A stretch of 64,000 nucleotides of DNA. It comes from an uncultured Elusimicrobium sp. (GTDB lineage: Bacteria > Elusimicrobiota > Elusimicrobia > Elusimicrobiales > Elusimicrobiaceae). Under the pieces are notes generated by a model, which was given only the letters and a program-made list of their open reading frames with translations, searched no databases and was not told the origin of the DNA. The stretch covers positions 62,001 through 126,000 of the forward strand of contig CADBRU010000009.1 of NCBI GenBank assembly GCA_902797165.1, read 5' to 3'. Shown here in pieces: positions 8,881-17,263 of the stretch; position 1 is the first letter of the stretch, and each line of letters starts with the position of its first letter. Position numbers and translations under genes: made by a program.

Positions 8881-8965
8881 GTAATAATTTTCGTTACTTT
8901 TTGTCTTGCCAAAAAGTAACCAAAAAGTCCTAGCGGACGGCGACTTATTTTAACAACGGTCTACA
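8881..8965. repeat. Stem-loop cluster upstream of a pilin gene
   Basis: A perfect 11-bp inverted repeat, GTTACTTTTTG/CAAAAAGTAAC with a TCTTGC loop (8893-8920), is followed directly by a second small stem (GTCC/GGAC, enclosed by AAGTC/GACTT). Nothing in the flanking genes requires it. It may be a dispersed intergenic repeat or an RNA hairpin in the leader or trailer of neighbouring transcripts. It lacks a T run, so it is not a standard terminator. Confidence 0.6.
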
Positions 8966-9007
8966 AGTTGCCAAAACGACTCACAACAAAAATTGTCCAA
9001 AAAAGAC

Positions 9008-9038
9008 TTGACAAGGCAAACAAAAAAAAAGTTAGAAT
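9008..9038 (+). promoter_or_regulatory. Probable sigma-70-type promoter of the 9.1 kb pilin
   Basis: Perfect -35 TTGACA at 9008 in the context GACTTGACA, with a weak -10 (TTAGAA or TAGAAT) 18-19 bases on. The same GACTTGAYA core precedes the 46.6 kb pilin. The gene itself has AGGAGG before its ATG. Confidence 0.6.
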
Positions 9039-9086
9039 TTACTTAACCCTTTGTTTTGGGTAAAATGAATTAGGAGGTAGTAATAT

Positions 9087-9557
9087 ATGAAAAAAGGTTT
9101 TACACTTATTGAACTACTCGTTGTAGTTTTGATTATTGGCATTTTATCTGCCATTGCACTGCCGCAATATACCGCGGCCGTGGAAAAAAGCCGTGCTACA
9201 GAGGCTTTACTTAATTTGAAACACAGTCAGCAAGCCTTTATTTTAAGAGACTTGGAACAATCCTATAACACCGCTCCTAAAGATGTTGTAGAACTTTCCG
9301 GTGGAAAATGGTATCAACAATTATATTGCACAAAATATTTTACCTATGAATTTGCCATGCCGGAGATATATGCGATGCGGTCAAACAATATTGATACAAA
9401 TTGTGGGGTACACAATCTATTATATCAGATCATTATAGATACTCCTCCTGATACAGATTGGGAAACTTGGAGAGAGTGTGATGCCTACACAGACATCGGT
9501 TACAAAGTTTGTAAAAGTTTGGAAAGTCAAGGTTTTGAAACAGACGACAGAAGATAA
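9087..9557 (+). CDS. Type IV pilin-like protein (canonical paralog 1)
   Basis: Secreted pilin of 156 residues. MKKG|FTLIELLVVV is a class III signal, cut after Gly4 and leaving Phe1 and Glu5. The first 35 or so residues are almost identical to four other pilins in this window. The body carries ELSGGKW, YCTKYF and a C-terminal C-X6-D-I-G-Y-K-V-C pair that probably forms the D-loop disulfide. The gene stands alone with its own promoter, AGGAGG ribosome site and terminator. Whether it builds a pilus or a type II secretion pseudopilus cannot be told from sequence. Confidence 0.9.
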   Translation: MKKGFTLIELLVVVLIIGILSAIALPQYTAAVEKSRATEALLNLKHSQQAFILRDLEQSYNTAPKDVVELSGGKWYQQLYCTKYFTYEFAMPEIYAMRSNNIDTNCGVHNLLYQIIIDTPPDTDWETWRECDAYTDIGYKVCKSLESQGFETDDRR

Positions 9558-9561
9558 TAAC

Positions 9562-9591
9562 AAAAAGCGTGGTCTAAAATCCGCGCTTTTT
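9562..9591. terminator. Bidirectional terminator between pilin and lpxI
   Basis: AAAAAGCG…CGCTTTTT stem extended by a few inner pairs, placed between the converging pilin and lpxI genes and reaching into the lpxI stop codon. Confidence 0.75.
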
Positions 9592-10423
9592 AAATCGCGG
9601 TAAGACAAATGCCGTTATCGTCGGCCAGTTTAATTACTTCTTCCAAATCAAGCACCAGTGTCTTTTCCGCTTCAAAGGCAAGCAGTTTAATACCGCTGTC
9701 TTTAAGCGCGTGCACAGTGCCTTTGCCTATAACCGGTAAATCAAAGCGGTCATCCTGATCGGGACGTGCTACCTTAACCACCACCACCGCACTCTTTTTT
9801 TCGGCTGATTTTTGATATAGTTCCCCGGCGCGGCGGATACAAGCATCAGTGCCTTCCATGCCCTCTACCGCAATGACGGCATCTTGGCTGACTACACAGG
9901 TCAGTCCAATATCCAGCCCGGCAACGGCTTTGGCGGTTTTGTAGCCAAAGGCAATGCTTTGTTCTTCTTCTTTGGTGGGAGTGCGTTTGGTTAGCGTGCC
10001 TTTAGGCGGCATAAAGCGTTCCAAAAATAAAGCGGAACTGACAAATTCCATGCCTTCTTTTTGAAATTCTTCTACCACGCGTGCCAGTAAGTAATTAGGT
10101 TTGAATGATTTAAGCGAGGCTAAAAATTTGGCTCCGCGCAAATCCGGCATTAGATTTTTGAAAATAGAAGTATGTTGTACACGCCCGGCCATTAAAATGC
10201 GGTGCACATTGTTTGCTTTGAAAAATTTAAATCCGGCATTGACCTTGCCCATTTGAAGGGTACAAGTCACATCGGCAATGCCCCGGAAATCTTCTTCCCG
10301 GGCATTGCCTTTCAAAGCGGCCACAACGACCTTAAGGCCTTTCTTGGAGGCCTCTTGGGCTATGTAGATGGGCATTTTGCCTTCGCCGGCAATAATGCCT
10401 AATACTTCTTCATTCTGCTGCAT
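9590..10423 (-). CDS. lpxI: UDP-2,3-diacylglucosamine pyrophosphatase, LpxI type
   Basis: Makes lipid X from UDP-2,3-diacylglucosamine in lipid A synthesis. The 277-residue protein has the LpxI (DUF1009) pattern: IIAGEGKMPIYIAQEA at the N-terminus, a central MAGRV segment and a C-terminal domain with CIRRAGEL and ARPDQDDRFDLPVIG. This is the alternative to LpxH, known in Caulobacter. It overlaps lpxA by 14 bases and ends the bamA-lpx operon. Confidence 0.92.
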   Translation of the reverse strand: MQQNEEVLGIIAGEGKMPIYIAQEASKKGLKVVVAALKGNAREEDFRGIADVTCTLQMGKVNAGFKFFKANNVHRILMAGRVQHTSIFKNLMPDLRGAKFLASLKSFKPNYLLARVVEEFQKEGMEFVSSALFLERFMPPKGTLTKRTPTKEEEQSIAFGYKTAKAVAGLDIGLTCVVSQDAVIAVEGMEGTDACIRRAGELYQKSAEKKSAVVVVKVARPDQDDRFDLPVIGKGTVHALKDSGIKLLAFEAEKTLVLDLEEVIKLADDNGICLTAI

Positions 10424-11216
10424 GATGTTTGGCTTGAGCCGCGGCAGTAATACCGCGTTTGCTCTCCTTACAAAAATCTAACATTTCTTGCACCAGCGGA
10501 ATCGGATGTTCGGCTTCCACTTTGGCAATGGCTTCTTTTAACAGCATTTTAGAGCGGAACAAGGTTTTAAACGCGCGGCTGATTTGGGTAATTTCATCGT
10601 GGCTTAATCCGTTGCGACGAAGTCCGATTACATTAAGTCCAATCAGTTGGGCGCGGTTTCCGTCCACAATGCAGAAAGGGGGCACATCTTGGCGAATCAT
10701 CGTTCCGCCGGAAAGCATAGCCATGCGGCCAATGCGCACAAACTGATGCATAGCCACCAAGCCCGAACAAACTACGCGGTCTGCAATATGTACGTGTCCG
10801 GCAATACCGGTGCAGTTAGCCACAATGATGTTGCTGCCGAGTTGGCAGTCGTGTGCTACGTGTGAATTGGCCATCAGTAAGCAGTTATTGCCGACTGTGG
10901 TAGGAACATCTTCTTTGGTAGAGCGGTGAATGGTTACACATTCGCGGATTTTGTTTCCGTTGCCCAGATGTACCATACTTTGCATAGAATCATCGTACGA
11001 TAAATCTTGCGGTTTAACACCGATGGTAGCGTGACCGATCAGTTCATTACCGCCACCCATAACGGTATTTTCAATAATACAAAACGGACCGATATGGTTG
11101 TTTTTGCCGATCGTTACATGCGGACCAATGACGGTGTAAGGGCCGATAACCGTAGACGGATCAATTTTAGCATCCGGTGCGATAATGGCTGTAGGATGAA
11201 TATTCATTTCAGACAT
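10410..11216 (-). CDS. lpxA: UDP-N-acetylglucosamine O-acyltransferase
   Basis: First step of lipid A synthesis: acyl transfer from ACP to the 3-OH of UDP-GlcNAc. The N-terminal half is a left-handed beta-helix of hexapeptide repeats (IHPTAIIAP, VIGPYTVIGP), with the catalytic His in VAHDCQLG (about His122). The C-terminal helical part contains GLNVIGLRRNGLS. Length 268 is normal. It overlaps fabZ by 8 bases and lpxI by 14. Confidence 0.96.
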   Translation of the reverse strand: MSEMNIHPTAIIAPDAKIDPSTVIGPYTVIGPHVTIGKNNHIGPFCIIENTVMGGGNELIGHATIGVKPQDLSYDDSMQSMVHLGNGNKIRECVTIHRSTKEDVPTTVGNNCLLMANSHVAHDCQLGSNIIVANCTGIAGHVHIADRVVCSGLVAMHQFVRIGRMAMLSGGTMIRQDVPPFCIVDGNRAQLIGLNVIGLRRNGLSHDEITQISRAFKTLFRSKMLLKEAIAKVEAEHPIPLVQEMLDFCKESKRGITAAAQAKHHAAE

Positions 11217-11694
11217 TTGGTTTTTCTCCTAAGATAAACGTCAGGTATGCCTGTGTGCAGAGTTTGCCATTGACATACGCTTCCGCGTAAACACGCGATA
11301 ACTTGCCAAGGCGTAAAATTTGCACAGGCATATACAAAGTGTCCCCCGGTACTACCATCCCTCTGAATTTTGCTTCTTCTATCCCCAAGAAAAGCGGTAT
11401 TTCTTTGTTATTGGAAACAAACGGCATGGCTGAGGCCCCAAAGGCTTGCGAAATGCTTTCCAGTACAAGCACACCGGGCATAATCGGTGTTTTGGGAAAA
11501 TGTCCTTTAAAGAAATATTCTTTGCCGGTAACGTGCTTTACCCCAATGCACATTTTCCGCTCTTCTAAAATACGCACTTCATCCACCAGTAAAAAGGGAT
11601 CGCGGTGCGGAATATTTTGCTCAATAGCTGCTTTGTCCATTACCTTAACAACCGGCATGGAAAGCAGTGGTTTTAAAGATGCATGCTTTGCCAT
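11209..11694 (-). CDS. fabZ: (3R)-hydroxyacyl-ACP dehydratase
   Basis: Hot-dog fold dehydratase of fatty acid elongation that competes with LpxA for hydroxyacyl-ACP. IPHRDPFLLVDEV and the catalytic GHFPKTPIMPG (His65) with ESISQAFG (Glu79) are clear. The lpxC stop and this start share a TAATG, so translation is coupled; in some phyla the two are fused, here they are separate. The N-terminus is about ten residues longer than E. coli FabZ; an internal Met (residue 13) is an alternative start. Confidence 0.95.
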   Translation of the reverse strand: MAKHASLKPLLSMPVVKVMDKAAIEQNIPHRDPFLLVDEVRILEERKMCIGVKHVTGKEYFFKGHFPKTPIMPGVLVLESISQAFGASAMPFVSNNKEIPLFLGIEEAKFRGMVVPGDTLYMPVQILRLGKLSRVYAEAYVNGKLCTQAYLTFILGEKPNV

Positions 11695-12518
11695 TATTTA
11701 TCCCCCGAATTGGCCAGTAATAAGCGGCCAAATAAAACATTGTGCTTGTGTCCGCCCATGCGGCATACAATTTTCAGCGGCGGCAAGCGCTTACCGATTA
11801 AGGAAAAATCTCCCACCAAATCTAAAATTTTATGACGAACGAGTTCTCTTTCAAAACGCAGTTCATTTAAGAATTTATCTTTTCCGACAACGACCGCATT
11901 TTCCAAATTACCGCCTTTGGCCAGTCCGTGCGCTTTTAGAAAAGCCAGTTCTTCTTCAAAGCCGAAAGTGCGGGCGGCTGCAATTTCTTTCAAATAATTT
12001 TCGGTTGTAAATTCTAATGTATATTCTTGACGGCCCACCAGCGGATGTTTGTGTTCATAAACAAAAGTAATGGTGAGTTTGTCGGCCGGTTCTGCGGAGT
12101 AAGAAATCAGTCCGCAAGAATAAGTAATCGGATATTTAACCGTTAAGACGGGTTGTTCACTGCCCAATTCTTTTAGTCCGGCCTCTTGTAAATGTTGGGC
12201 ATATACATTGGCAGAGCCGTCGGTAACCGGCGGTTCGGGGCCGTCCATTTCCACGCAAACATCTGTAATACCTAATGCATGCAAAGCAGACAAAACGTGT
12301 TCTACCGTCCATACTTCGGCTTTGCCTTGTACCAAATTGGTACCCCGTAACGTAGATCCCACATGGGCTAAATCGGCCGGGATCGGCTCGGTGCCGGGTA
12401 AATCGACCCGTACAAAATGAATACCGTCCTCAGCCGGTTTGAAAGTAAGCGTAGAAGGGGCTCCGGTATGAAGTCCGATCCCGGGAATACTAATAGGTTT
12501 ACAAATAGTTTTTCTCAT
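11694..12518 (-). CDS. lpxC: UDP-3-O-acyl-N-acetylglucosamine deacetylase
   Basis: Committed, zinc-dependent step of lipid A synthesis. Likely zinc ligands are His74 (TVEHVLSAL), His229 and Asp233 (HKILDLVGD). Glu73 and His257 (GGHKHN) are the likely general base and acid. The 274 residues cover both half-domains without an FabZ fusion. It sits between lpxD and fabZ in the outer-membrane operon. Confidence 0.96.
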   Translation of the reverse strand: MRKTICKPISIPGIGLHTGAPSTLTFKPAEDGIHFVRVDLPGTEPIPADLAHVGSTLRGTNLVQGKAEVWTVEHVLSALHALGITDVCVEMDGPEPPVTDGSANVYAQHLQEAGLKELGSEQPVLTVKYPITYSCGLISYSAEPADKLTITFVYEHKHPLVGRQEYTLEFTTENYLKEIAAARTFGFEEELAFLKAHGLAKGGNLENAVVVGKDKFLNELRFERELVRHKILDLVGDFSLIGKRLPPLKIVCRMGGHKHNVLFGRLLLANSGDK

Positions 12519-12519
12519 A

Positions 12520-13545
12520 TTACTTTTCTACCGCTTTTTTAATAACTCTTAATTCTTTATAAAGTTCCGGCAATTTGCTTTCTACGGCCATAATGCGCAT
12601 GGTTTCTTTCATGGGACGAGCCGGAGAGCCAAAGAAAGATTCTCCCGCCGGGATATCGTTCATAACGCCGGACTGCGCTCCGATAATCACTTTGTCCCCG
12701 ATATGCAAGTGCCCCACAATGCCCACTTGACCCGCGGCAATCACGCCGTTACCGATAGTAGTTGTTCCGGCTACGCCTACCTGTGAGCACATAATACAAC
12801 TTTGCCCTACTTTTACATTATGCGCAATTTGGACGAGGTTGTCTACCTTTGTGTTGGCTCCGATTACGGTATGAGATAGTTTGGCGCGGTCCACACAACT
12901 GTTGGCTTGAATTTCCACATCATCTTCAATGATAACATTGCCAATTTGCGGAATTTTTTGGTGGCGGCCTTCGTGGAAAATAAATCCAAATCCGTCATTG
13001 CCGATCTTGGCACCGGGTTGTAAAATGACGCGGTTTTTAAGTACACAATCTTCGCGCACCACTACTTGCGGGTAGAGGATACAATCTGCACCGATTTGCG
13101 TGCGTTTGCCGATATATACTTGCGGGAAAATAACGGTATTGTCCCCAATGATTACATCATCTTCAATCACGCTGTAAGCCCCTACGGATACGTTGGCTCC
13201 CAGTTTGGCAGACGGGCTGATAACGGCGGTAGGATGAATACCCGGGGTATGTTTGGGCGTTTGTTTATCCCAATATTGTACCAGCAAAGTATAGGCCCAT
13301 TCGGGGTTTTGGGCAAATAAGAAATTGGTTTTAAGCGGAATTTGTTTGCCCTTGGCCTCTAACGGTAAAATAATGGCTCCCGTAACAAAACCCGGCGGTA
13401 CCGCTACTTTTTCCAAACTGACCAAATAGCAAATGCCGTTAGGTTTGGGGTCTGCCAAATCGCAAATGTGTTCAATCGTAAAATTTTCATCTCCGACTAA
13501 TTCGGCGCCGGTAATGGCGGCTACTTCTTTGAGTGTTAATTTCAT
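12520..13545 (-). CDS. lpxD: UDP-3-O-acylglucosamine N-acyltransferase
   Basis: Adds the N-linked hydroxyacyl chain in lipid A synthesis. An N-terminal uridine-binding domain (about 1-100) precedes a hexapeptide beta-helix (GIHPTAVISPSAKLG onwards) with catalytic His242 in IAHNVKVG and a C-terminal helix. Length 341 is normal. It lies directly between the skp-like gene and lpxC. Confidence 0.96.
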   Translation of the reverse strand: MKLTLKEVAAITGAELVGDENFTIEHICDLADPKPNGICYLVSLEKVAVPPGFVTGAIILPLEAKGKQIPLKTNFLFAQNPEWAYTLLVQYWDKQTPKHTPGIHPTAVISPSAKLGANVSVGAYSVIEDDVIIGDNTVIFPQVYIGKRTQIGADCILYPQVVVREDCVLKNRVILQPGAKIGNDGFGFIFHEGRHQKIPQIGNVIIEDDVEIQANSCVDRAKLSHTVIGANTKVDNLVQIAHNVKVGQSCIMCSQVGVAGTTTIGNGVIAAGQVGIVGHLHIGDKVIIGAQSGVMNDIPAGESFFGSPARPMKETMRIMAVESKLPELYKELRVIKKAVEK

Positions 13546-13559
13546 CGTATCCTCCGGGG

Positions 13560-14528
13560 TTATTTCTTACGGTATTTTTTTGACTTCTTTAACCGGTTCA
13601 CAAAGTCATTAGTGATATTAACCGGTTTTTGTCCGTATAAAATCTCATCTTTGCGTACCACCGCGCCGATATTGCGCTTTTGCGCAAAAGATTTGATTTC
13701 TGTGTAAATATCTTGCAAAATTGCTTTTACTTCTTCCTGCTCTAATTTTAAAATTTCTTCACGGGTTTGGTATTTGTAATTATCAATAAAAAAACTGCGC
13801 TCCGCAATGATTTTCTTGTTTTGCGCAATGCGTTCCGTAATGTCTTCTAATTTTCCGGGTGTATCAAGCGGGGAGGCAGAAAGGGTTTCACTGCCGGAAA
13901 AAAGTAAGCGGTTTAAGGTGTTGTACAACGCAAGTGTATCGGCACTTTCGGGCACTTTGGGTTCTAAAGGCTGGTCAATAACGATACGTTCAAAGAACGG
14001 TTTAATTTGAGCCAGTTGCCCGGCGAGTAATTGGTTTTCGGCTTCCAACGCGGCAATAATATCTTTGGCATTTTGTACTTCGCGCTGTTTGGATTTGATT
14101 TTGGTATCGATTTGTTTTTTAACGGCTTGAGTGCGGGGGTGTTCGTTAAAGGCCACATCAATATCAATAAATGCTACCGTTAAACATTTCTTATCGGCAC
14201 TGCCTATAACGGGTTCTTCTGCCGGTTCGGCTGCCGCTTCTTCGGACACAGGGTGCTCGGGTTGGGCTTGTTTATGTTCGTCCCATGCTTGTTGTTTGGC
14301 ATAATCGGATAATTGTATGTTATTATCTTTTGCATTGACATCTACGGCTTGCGGAGGAACTTGCATGGGGTCTTGTATAGCAGGGGGGACAACTTTTTCT
14401 TCCGCATCGCGTGTTTTGGCTTTAATGGCTTCAATGACGGCCAATTCTTGCTCCGTTAATTTTTCTTCCTGTGCAGCAACGGGCAATATACAAAAACTTA
14501 TTAAGCCTATCCAATACCACTTACGCAT
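13560..14528 (-). CDS. skp: Skp/OmpH-like periplasmic chaperone with extended N-terminus
   Basis: Holds unfolded outer-membrane proteins on the way to BamA. A signal peptide (about 1-19, ending PVAA|Q) is followed by roughly 90 residues of acidic, Ala/Pro/Glu-rich sequence not found in E. coli Skp. The Skp core begins at TVAFIDIDVAFNEHPRTQAVKK, passes through a long coiled coil and ends with ILYGQKPVNITNDFVNRL, the family's usual C-terminal signature. At 322 residues it is twice the length of E. coli Skp; the coiled arms are also interrupted by an inserted segment (about 170-235). The bamA-skp-lpxD order supports the assignment. Confidence 0.85.
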   Translation of the reverse strand: MRKWYWIGLISFCILPVAAQEEKLTEQELAVIEAIKAKTRDAEEKVVPPAIQDPMQVPPQAVDVNAKDNNIQLSDYAKQQAWDEHKQAQPEHPVSEEAAAEPAEEPVIGSADKKCLTVAFIDIDVAFNEHPRTQAVKKQIDTKIKSKQREVQNAKDIIAALEAENQLLAGQLAQIKPFFERIVIDQPLEPKVPESADTLALYNTLNRLLFSGSETLSASPLDTPGKLEDITERIAQNKKIIAERSFFIDNYKYQTREEILKLEQEEVKAILQDIYTEIKSFAQKRNIGAVVRKDEILYGQKPVNITNDFVNRLKKSKKYRKK

Positions 14529-14540
14529 GTATGAATCCTC

Positions 14541-16907
14541 TTACAACATATTTGAAATATTGAAGTAAAAGTGCGAACGATCCTCGTTGTCTTTATGATT
14601 CAAACCATAACCCCAATCGATACGTATGGGCAATGACGGGGTTGTAAAGCGAAGGCCTGCCCCGACGCCCGCCTTGAATTGGTTTTCGTTGGGCCCCAAG
14701 GAAAAATCTAAATCATGGGCACTGTTCCAAGAGTTTCCTAAATCAAAGAAAAAGGCAAATTGTGCCATATTGCGCCGTCCTTCGCGCGCCAGCGGGAAGC
14801 GCAGTTCGGCGTTCATCACGTAGTAGGTAGTACCACCGTACAAGGGTCCTACTTCTCCGGCACGTTCGTATCCGCGGATGGTATCGGCACCCCCTAAGAA
14901 GAATTTTTCATAAGGCGGTACTTCTCCGGTACGGCCGTAGGAACGGACGGAACCGATTTTGTTAGACAAGACAAATACAATGGGGTAATTGCCGCCTACG
15001 TTGAGTACGGTATAGTTGAAAATAGAGCGCGCATTTAAGTACCACAAATCTAAATCACCGCCTACCGGTCCACCGGCTAAGGCTACGCCTAGCGAATTGC
15101 GCCAACCGGTGGTAGGGTCCCACATGTTGTCGCGGGTATCGATGGCAAAATCGGTGCTGATAGTGGACATGTTTGTTTTGCCTTTGGCAATATAATTGGG
15201 ATCTCCCGGATTGGCATTGGGTTCGGTATAGGCCGCATCAATATCGTAAATATCAATGTTTTCAAACGCATAACCGAAGGTTAACTGATAAATGTCATCA
15301 TTAAAACGCGGCCCGATGCGCAGCCGTCCACCGATGCGTTTTTCGGTGTAGGCCTGATTGTCGGTGGCAAAGGAGCGGTAACGGCGGGTATTAAAGGCAT
15401 CTATACCCAAAGAGGTAGGCTTATCGTAAATCCACGGAGTATACCAAGAAACGGTATAATCTAAAATTTCTTTACCGAACAAAGTACGCAGTGATAAGCG
15501 TTGCGCGCGGTGTAAGAAATTAAGATGGTTGATGGATACTTCTCCGTACAAACCATCCATAGAACTCATGGCCACGCCGGCAGTGAACATACCGGGGCGC
15601 CCTTCCACCACGTTAAAATCTAAATCTACTTTTTGCGGATCGGGAGTAGGTTGAATATCAATTTGCACGTCGTTAATGAAACCCAAATTCAAAATACGGG
15701 TTTGACTGCGTTGTATTTTTTGGGAATCGTACAAATCACCGGGTTTAATGGAAATTTCACGCGTGAAAACAAACTTTTTGGTTTTTTCATATCCGGTTAC
15801 GTCCACGTGGTCAATGTAAAAAATATGGCCTTCGGTAATATCGTAATTGATATTTAATTTTCCGTCTTCAATAGTTTTTTGCGGGTCAATGCGCACTTGC
15901 AAATAACCGCGGTTAGCGTATTGTTGTTGAATGGCGGCAATGGTGTCGTCAAAATCTTTTTGATTATATAAATGCCCGCTGCGAATATACGTATGTTCTT
16001 TTAATTCGTCGGGAGTAAAGACATTGTTGCCTTCAAAGGTAACCGTACCGAAATCTACCTTTTCGCCTTCGGTGATATTATACGAAAGGGTTACTTCTGT
16101 TTTTTCTTCATTAACGTCTACTTTGGGTTCGGTTAAGTTAAATTCAGAATACCCTTTGTTGCGCCCGTACAACATCATTTTGACCCAGTCTTTTTGTAAG
16201 TTTTGGGGCTTAAAAACTTTGCCGGGGCGGTTGGATGCTTTCTTGATGATTTTTTGGGCGGGCAGCGGGCTTTCGTCGGTGGCGCCGTTAAGGTTTAGGG
16301 CAGATACACGCACGCGCGCCCCTTCGTCAATAATAAGTTTTACGGTAATAGTTTTTAATTTTTCGTCGGGGATAATTTCGTACGTAATTTGTGTATTGAT
16401 GTAGCCTTTTTCGGCATATTTGGCTTTGATGCGGTCTAAATCGCTGACTAGTTTGGCTTCATTAAAAGGGTCTTTGATTTTTAAGGTCATGGCCGTAGTA
16501 ATGGCATTTTTTCCTAACTTTTTGCGGCCTTCGTAAATAATGCGGTCAAAAATCGGTTTTTCTTCCACAATGTAAGTAATGCGATGGCACGGGTAGGCTT
16601 CCCCGTTTTCATCTTTACGGGTGCCTTTCATACGGGAAATGTCTACTTGCACACTGTCAAAGTTGCCCAAAGCGGAAATATCGCGAATATCATCGTTGAC
16701 ACTGTAGCGATCGTAGAGTTCCCCTTTTTTGGAATGAGCGGCTTTGGTAATGGTGCGTTTGCGGATATTTTTTTGGCCTTGGGTGGTAACGTCGCAAACC
16801 ATCCATGGCCCGTTGGGGTCAATATCCTCTGCATCCTCCTGTGCTTGCAGTGTAACAGGTAATAAACATAAGACAGTACAGAAGGGTAAAAGCCATTTTT
16901 TAGACAT
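14541..16907 (-). CDS. bamA: Outer-membrane protein assembly factor BamA
   Basis: Omp85-family insertase for beta-barrel proteins. I start it at MSKKWLLPF, 24 codons inside the longest frame, because this gives a proper signal peptide (cut near LQAQ) and a purine-rich AAGGGA upstream. Five POTRA domains span about residues 30-410, followed by a 16-strand barrel with the conserved VRGY-type motif seen as TIRGYERAG and ending in YFNISNML rather than the usual terminal Phe. Total is 788 residues. It is the first gene of the outer-membrane operon. Confidence 0.95.
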   Translation of the reverse strand: MSKKWLLPFCTVLCLLPVTLQAQEDAEDIDPNGPWMVCDVTTQGQKNIRKRTITKAAHSKKGELYDRYSVNDDIRDISALGNFDSVQVDISRMKGTRKDENGEAYPCHRITYIVEEKPIFDRIIYEGRKKLGKNAITTAMTLKIKDPFNEAKLVSDLDRIKAKYAEKGYINTQITYEIIPDEKLKTITVKLIIDEGARVRVSALNLNGATDESPLPAQKIIKKASNRPGKVFKPQNLQKDWVKMMLYGRNKGYSEFNLTEPKVDVNEEKTEVTLSYNITEGEKVDFGTVTFEGNNVFTPDELKEHTYIRSGHLYNQKDFDDTIAAIQQQYANRGYLQVRIDPQKTIEDGKLNINYDITEGHIFYIDHVDVTGYEKTKKFVFTREISIKPGDLYDSQKIQRSQTRILNLGFINDVQIDIQPTPDPQKVDLDFNVVEGRPGMFTAGVAMSSMDGLYGEVSINHLNFLHRAQRLSLRTLFGKEILDYTVSWYTPWIYDKPTSLGIDAFNTRRYRSFATDNQAYTEKRIGGRLRIGPRFNDDIYQLTFGYAFENIDIYDIDAAYTEPNANPGDPNYIAKGKTNMSTISTDFAIDTRDNMWDPTTGWRNSLGVALAGGPVGGDLDLWYLNARSIFNYTVLNVGGNYPIVFVLSNKIGSVRSYGRTGEVPPYEKFFLGGADTIRGYERAGEVGPLYGGTTYYVMNAELRFPLAREGRRNMAQFAFFFDLGNSWNSAHDLDFSLGPNENQFKAGVGAGLRFTTPSLPIRIDWGYGLNHKDNEDRSHFYFNISNML

Positions 16908-16935
16908 TATTTTTGTCCCTTTTTTCGATATTAAA

Positions 16936-16969
16936 CAAAAGCCCGCGCAAGACATGCTCACGCGGGCTG
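16936..16969 (-). terminator. Terminator after rpmB
   Basis: AGCCCGCG/CGCGGGCT stem around an unpaired decamer, with a T-rich tail on the - strand. It lies between rpmB and bamA and shows bamA has a separate promoter in the short gap or depends on read-through. Confidence 0.85.
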
Positions 16970-17003
16970 ACGGTTTCAAAACAAAAACTGTTCCGTAACC
17001 GGA

Positions 17004-17198
17004 TTATTTAGCCGGTCTTTTGGCCAGACCGCTCTTAATGCAGTTCGTGCATACATAGGCAGTCTGTGTTTTGCCTTTCAATACCACTTTTTGCTTTTGC
17101 AAATTGGGGCTGAAGGTGCGTTTTGTTCTTAAGTTAGAGTGGCTGTAAGATCCGCCGGAGACGGGGCCTTTGCCACAAATAGCACATTTATACGCCAT
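17004..17198 (-). CDS. rpmB: Ribosomal protein L28
   Basis: Large-subunit ribosomal protein of 64 residues. It has the expected YKCAICGKGP start, the SHSNLRTKRTF segment, and a second Cys pair (VCTNCIKSG), making it the zinc-ribbon (C+) variant. A good promoter lies immediately upstream and a terminator downstream, so it is a single-gene unit. Confidence 0.97.
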   Translation of the reverse strand: MAYKCAICGKGPVSGGSYSHSNLRTKRTFSPNLQKQKVVLKGKTQTAYVCTNCIKSGLAKRPAK

Positions 17199-17225
17199 AA
17201 ATTCCTTCCTTAATGTAAGATAAAT

Positions 17226-17254
17226 TTTATATGTATATTGTAATAAATTATCAA
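17226..17254 (-). promoter_or_regulatory. rpmB promoter
   Basis: On the - strand TTGATA (-35) and TATAAA (-10) are separated by exactly 17 bases, about 28 bases before the rpmB ATG, with AAGGAAGGA as ribosome site. Confidence 0.8.
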
Positions 17255-17263
17255 GGGGTTTGT

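Noticed and set aside
16907-16979. 24-codon upstream extension of BamA
   Set aside because: It runs through the rpmB terminator and would bury the signal peptide; the internal ATG fits better.
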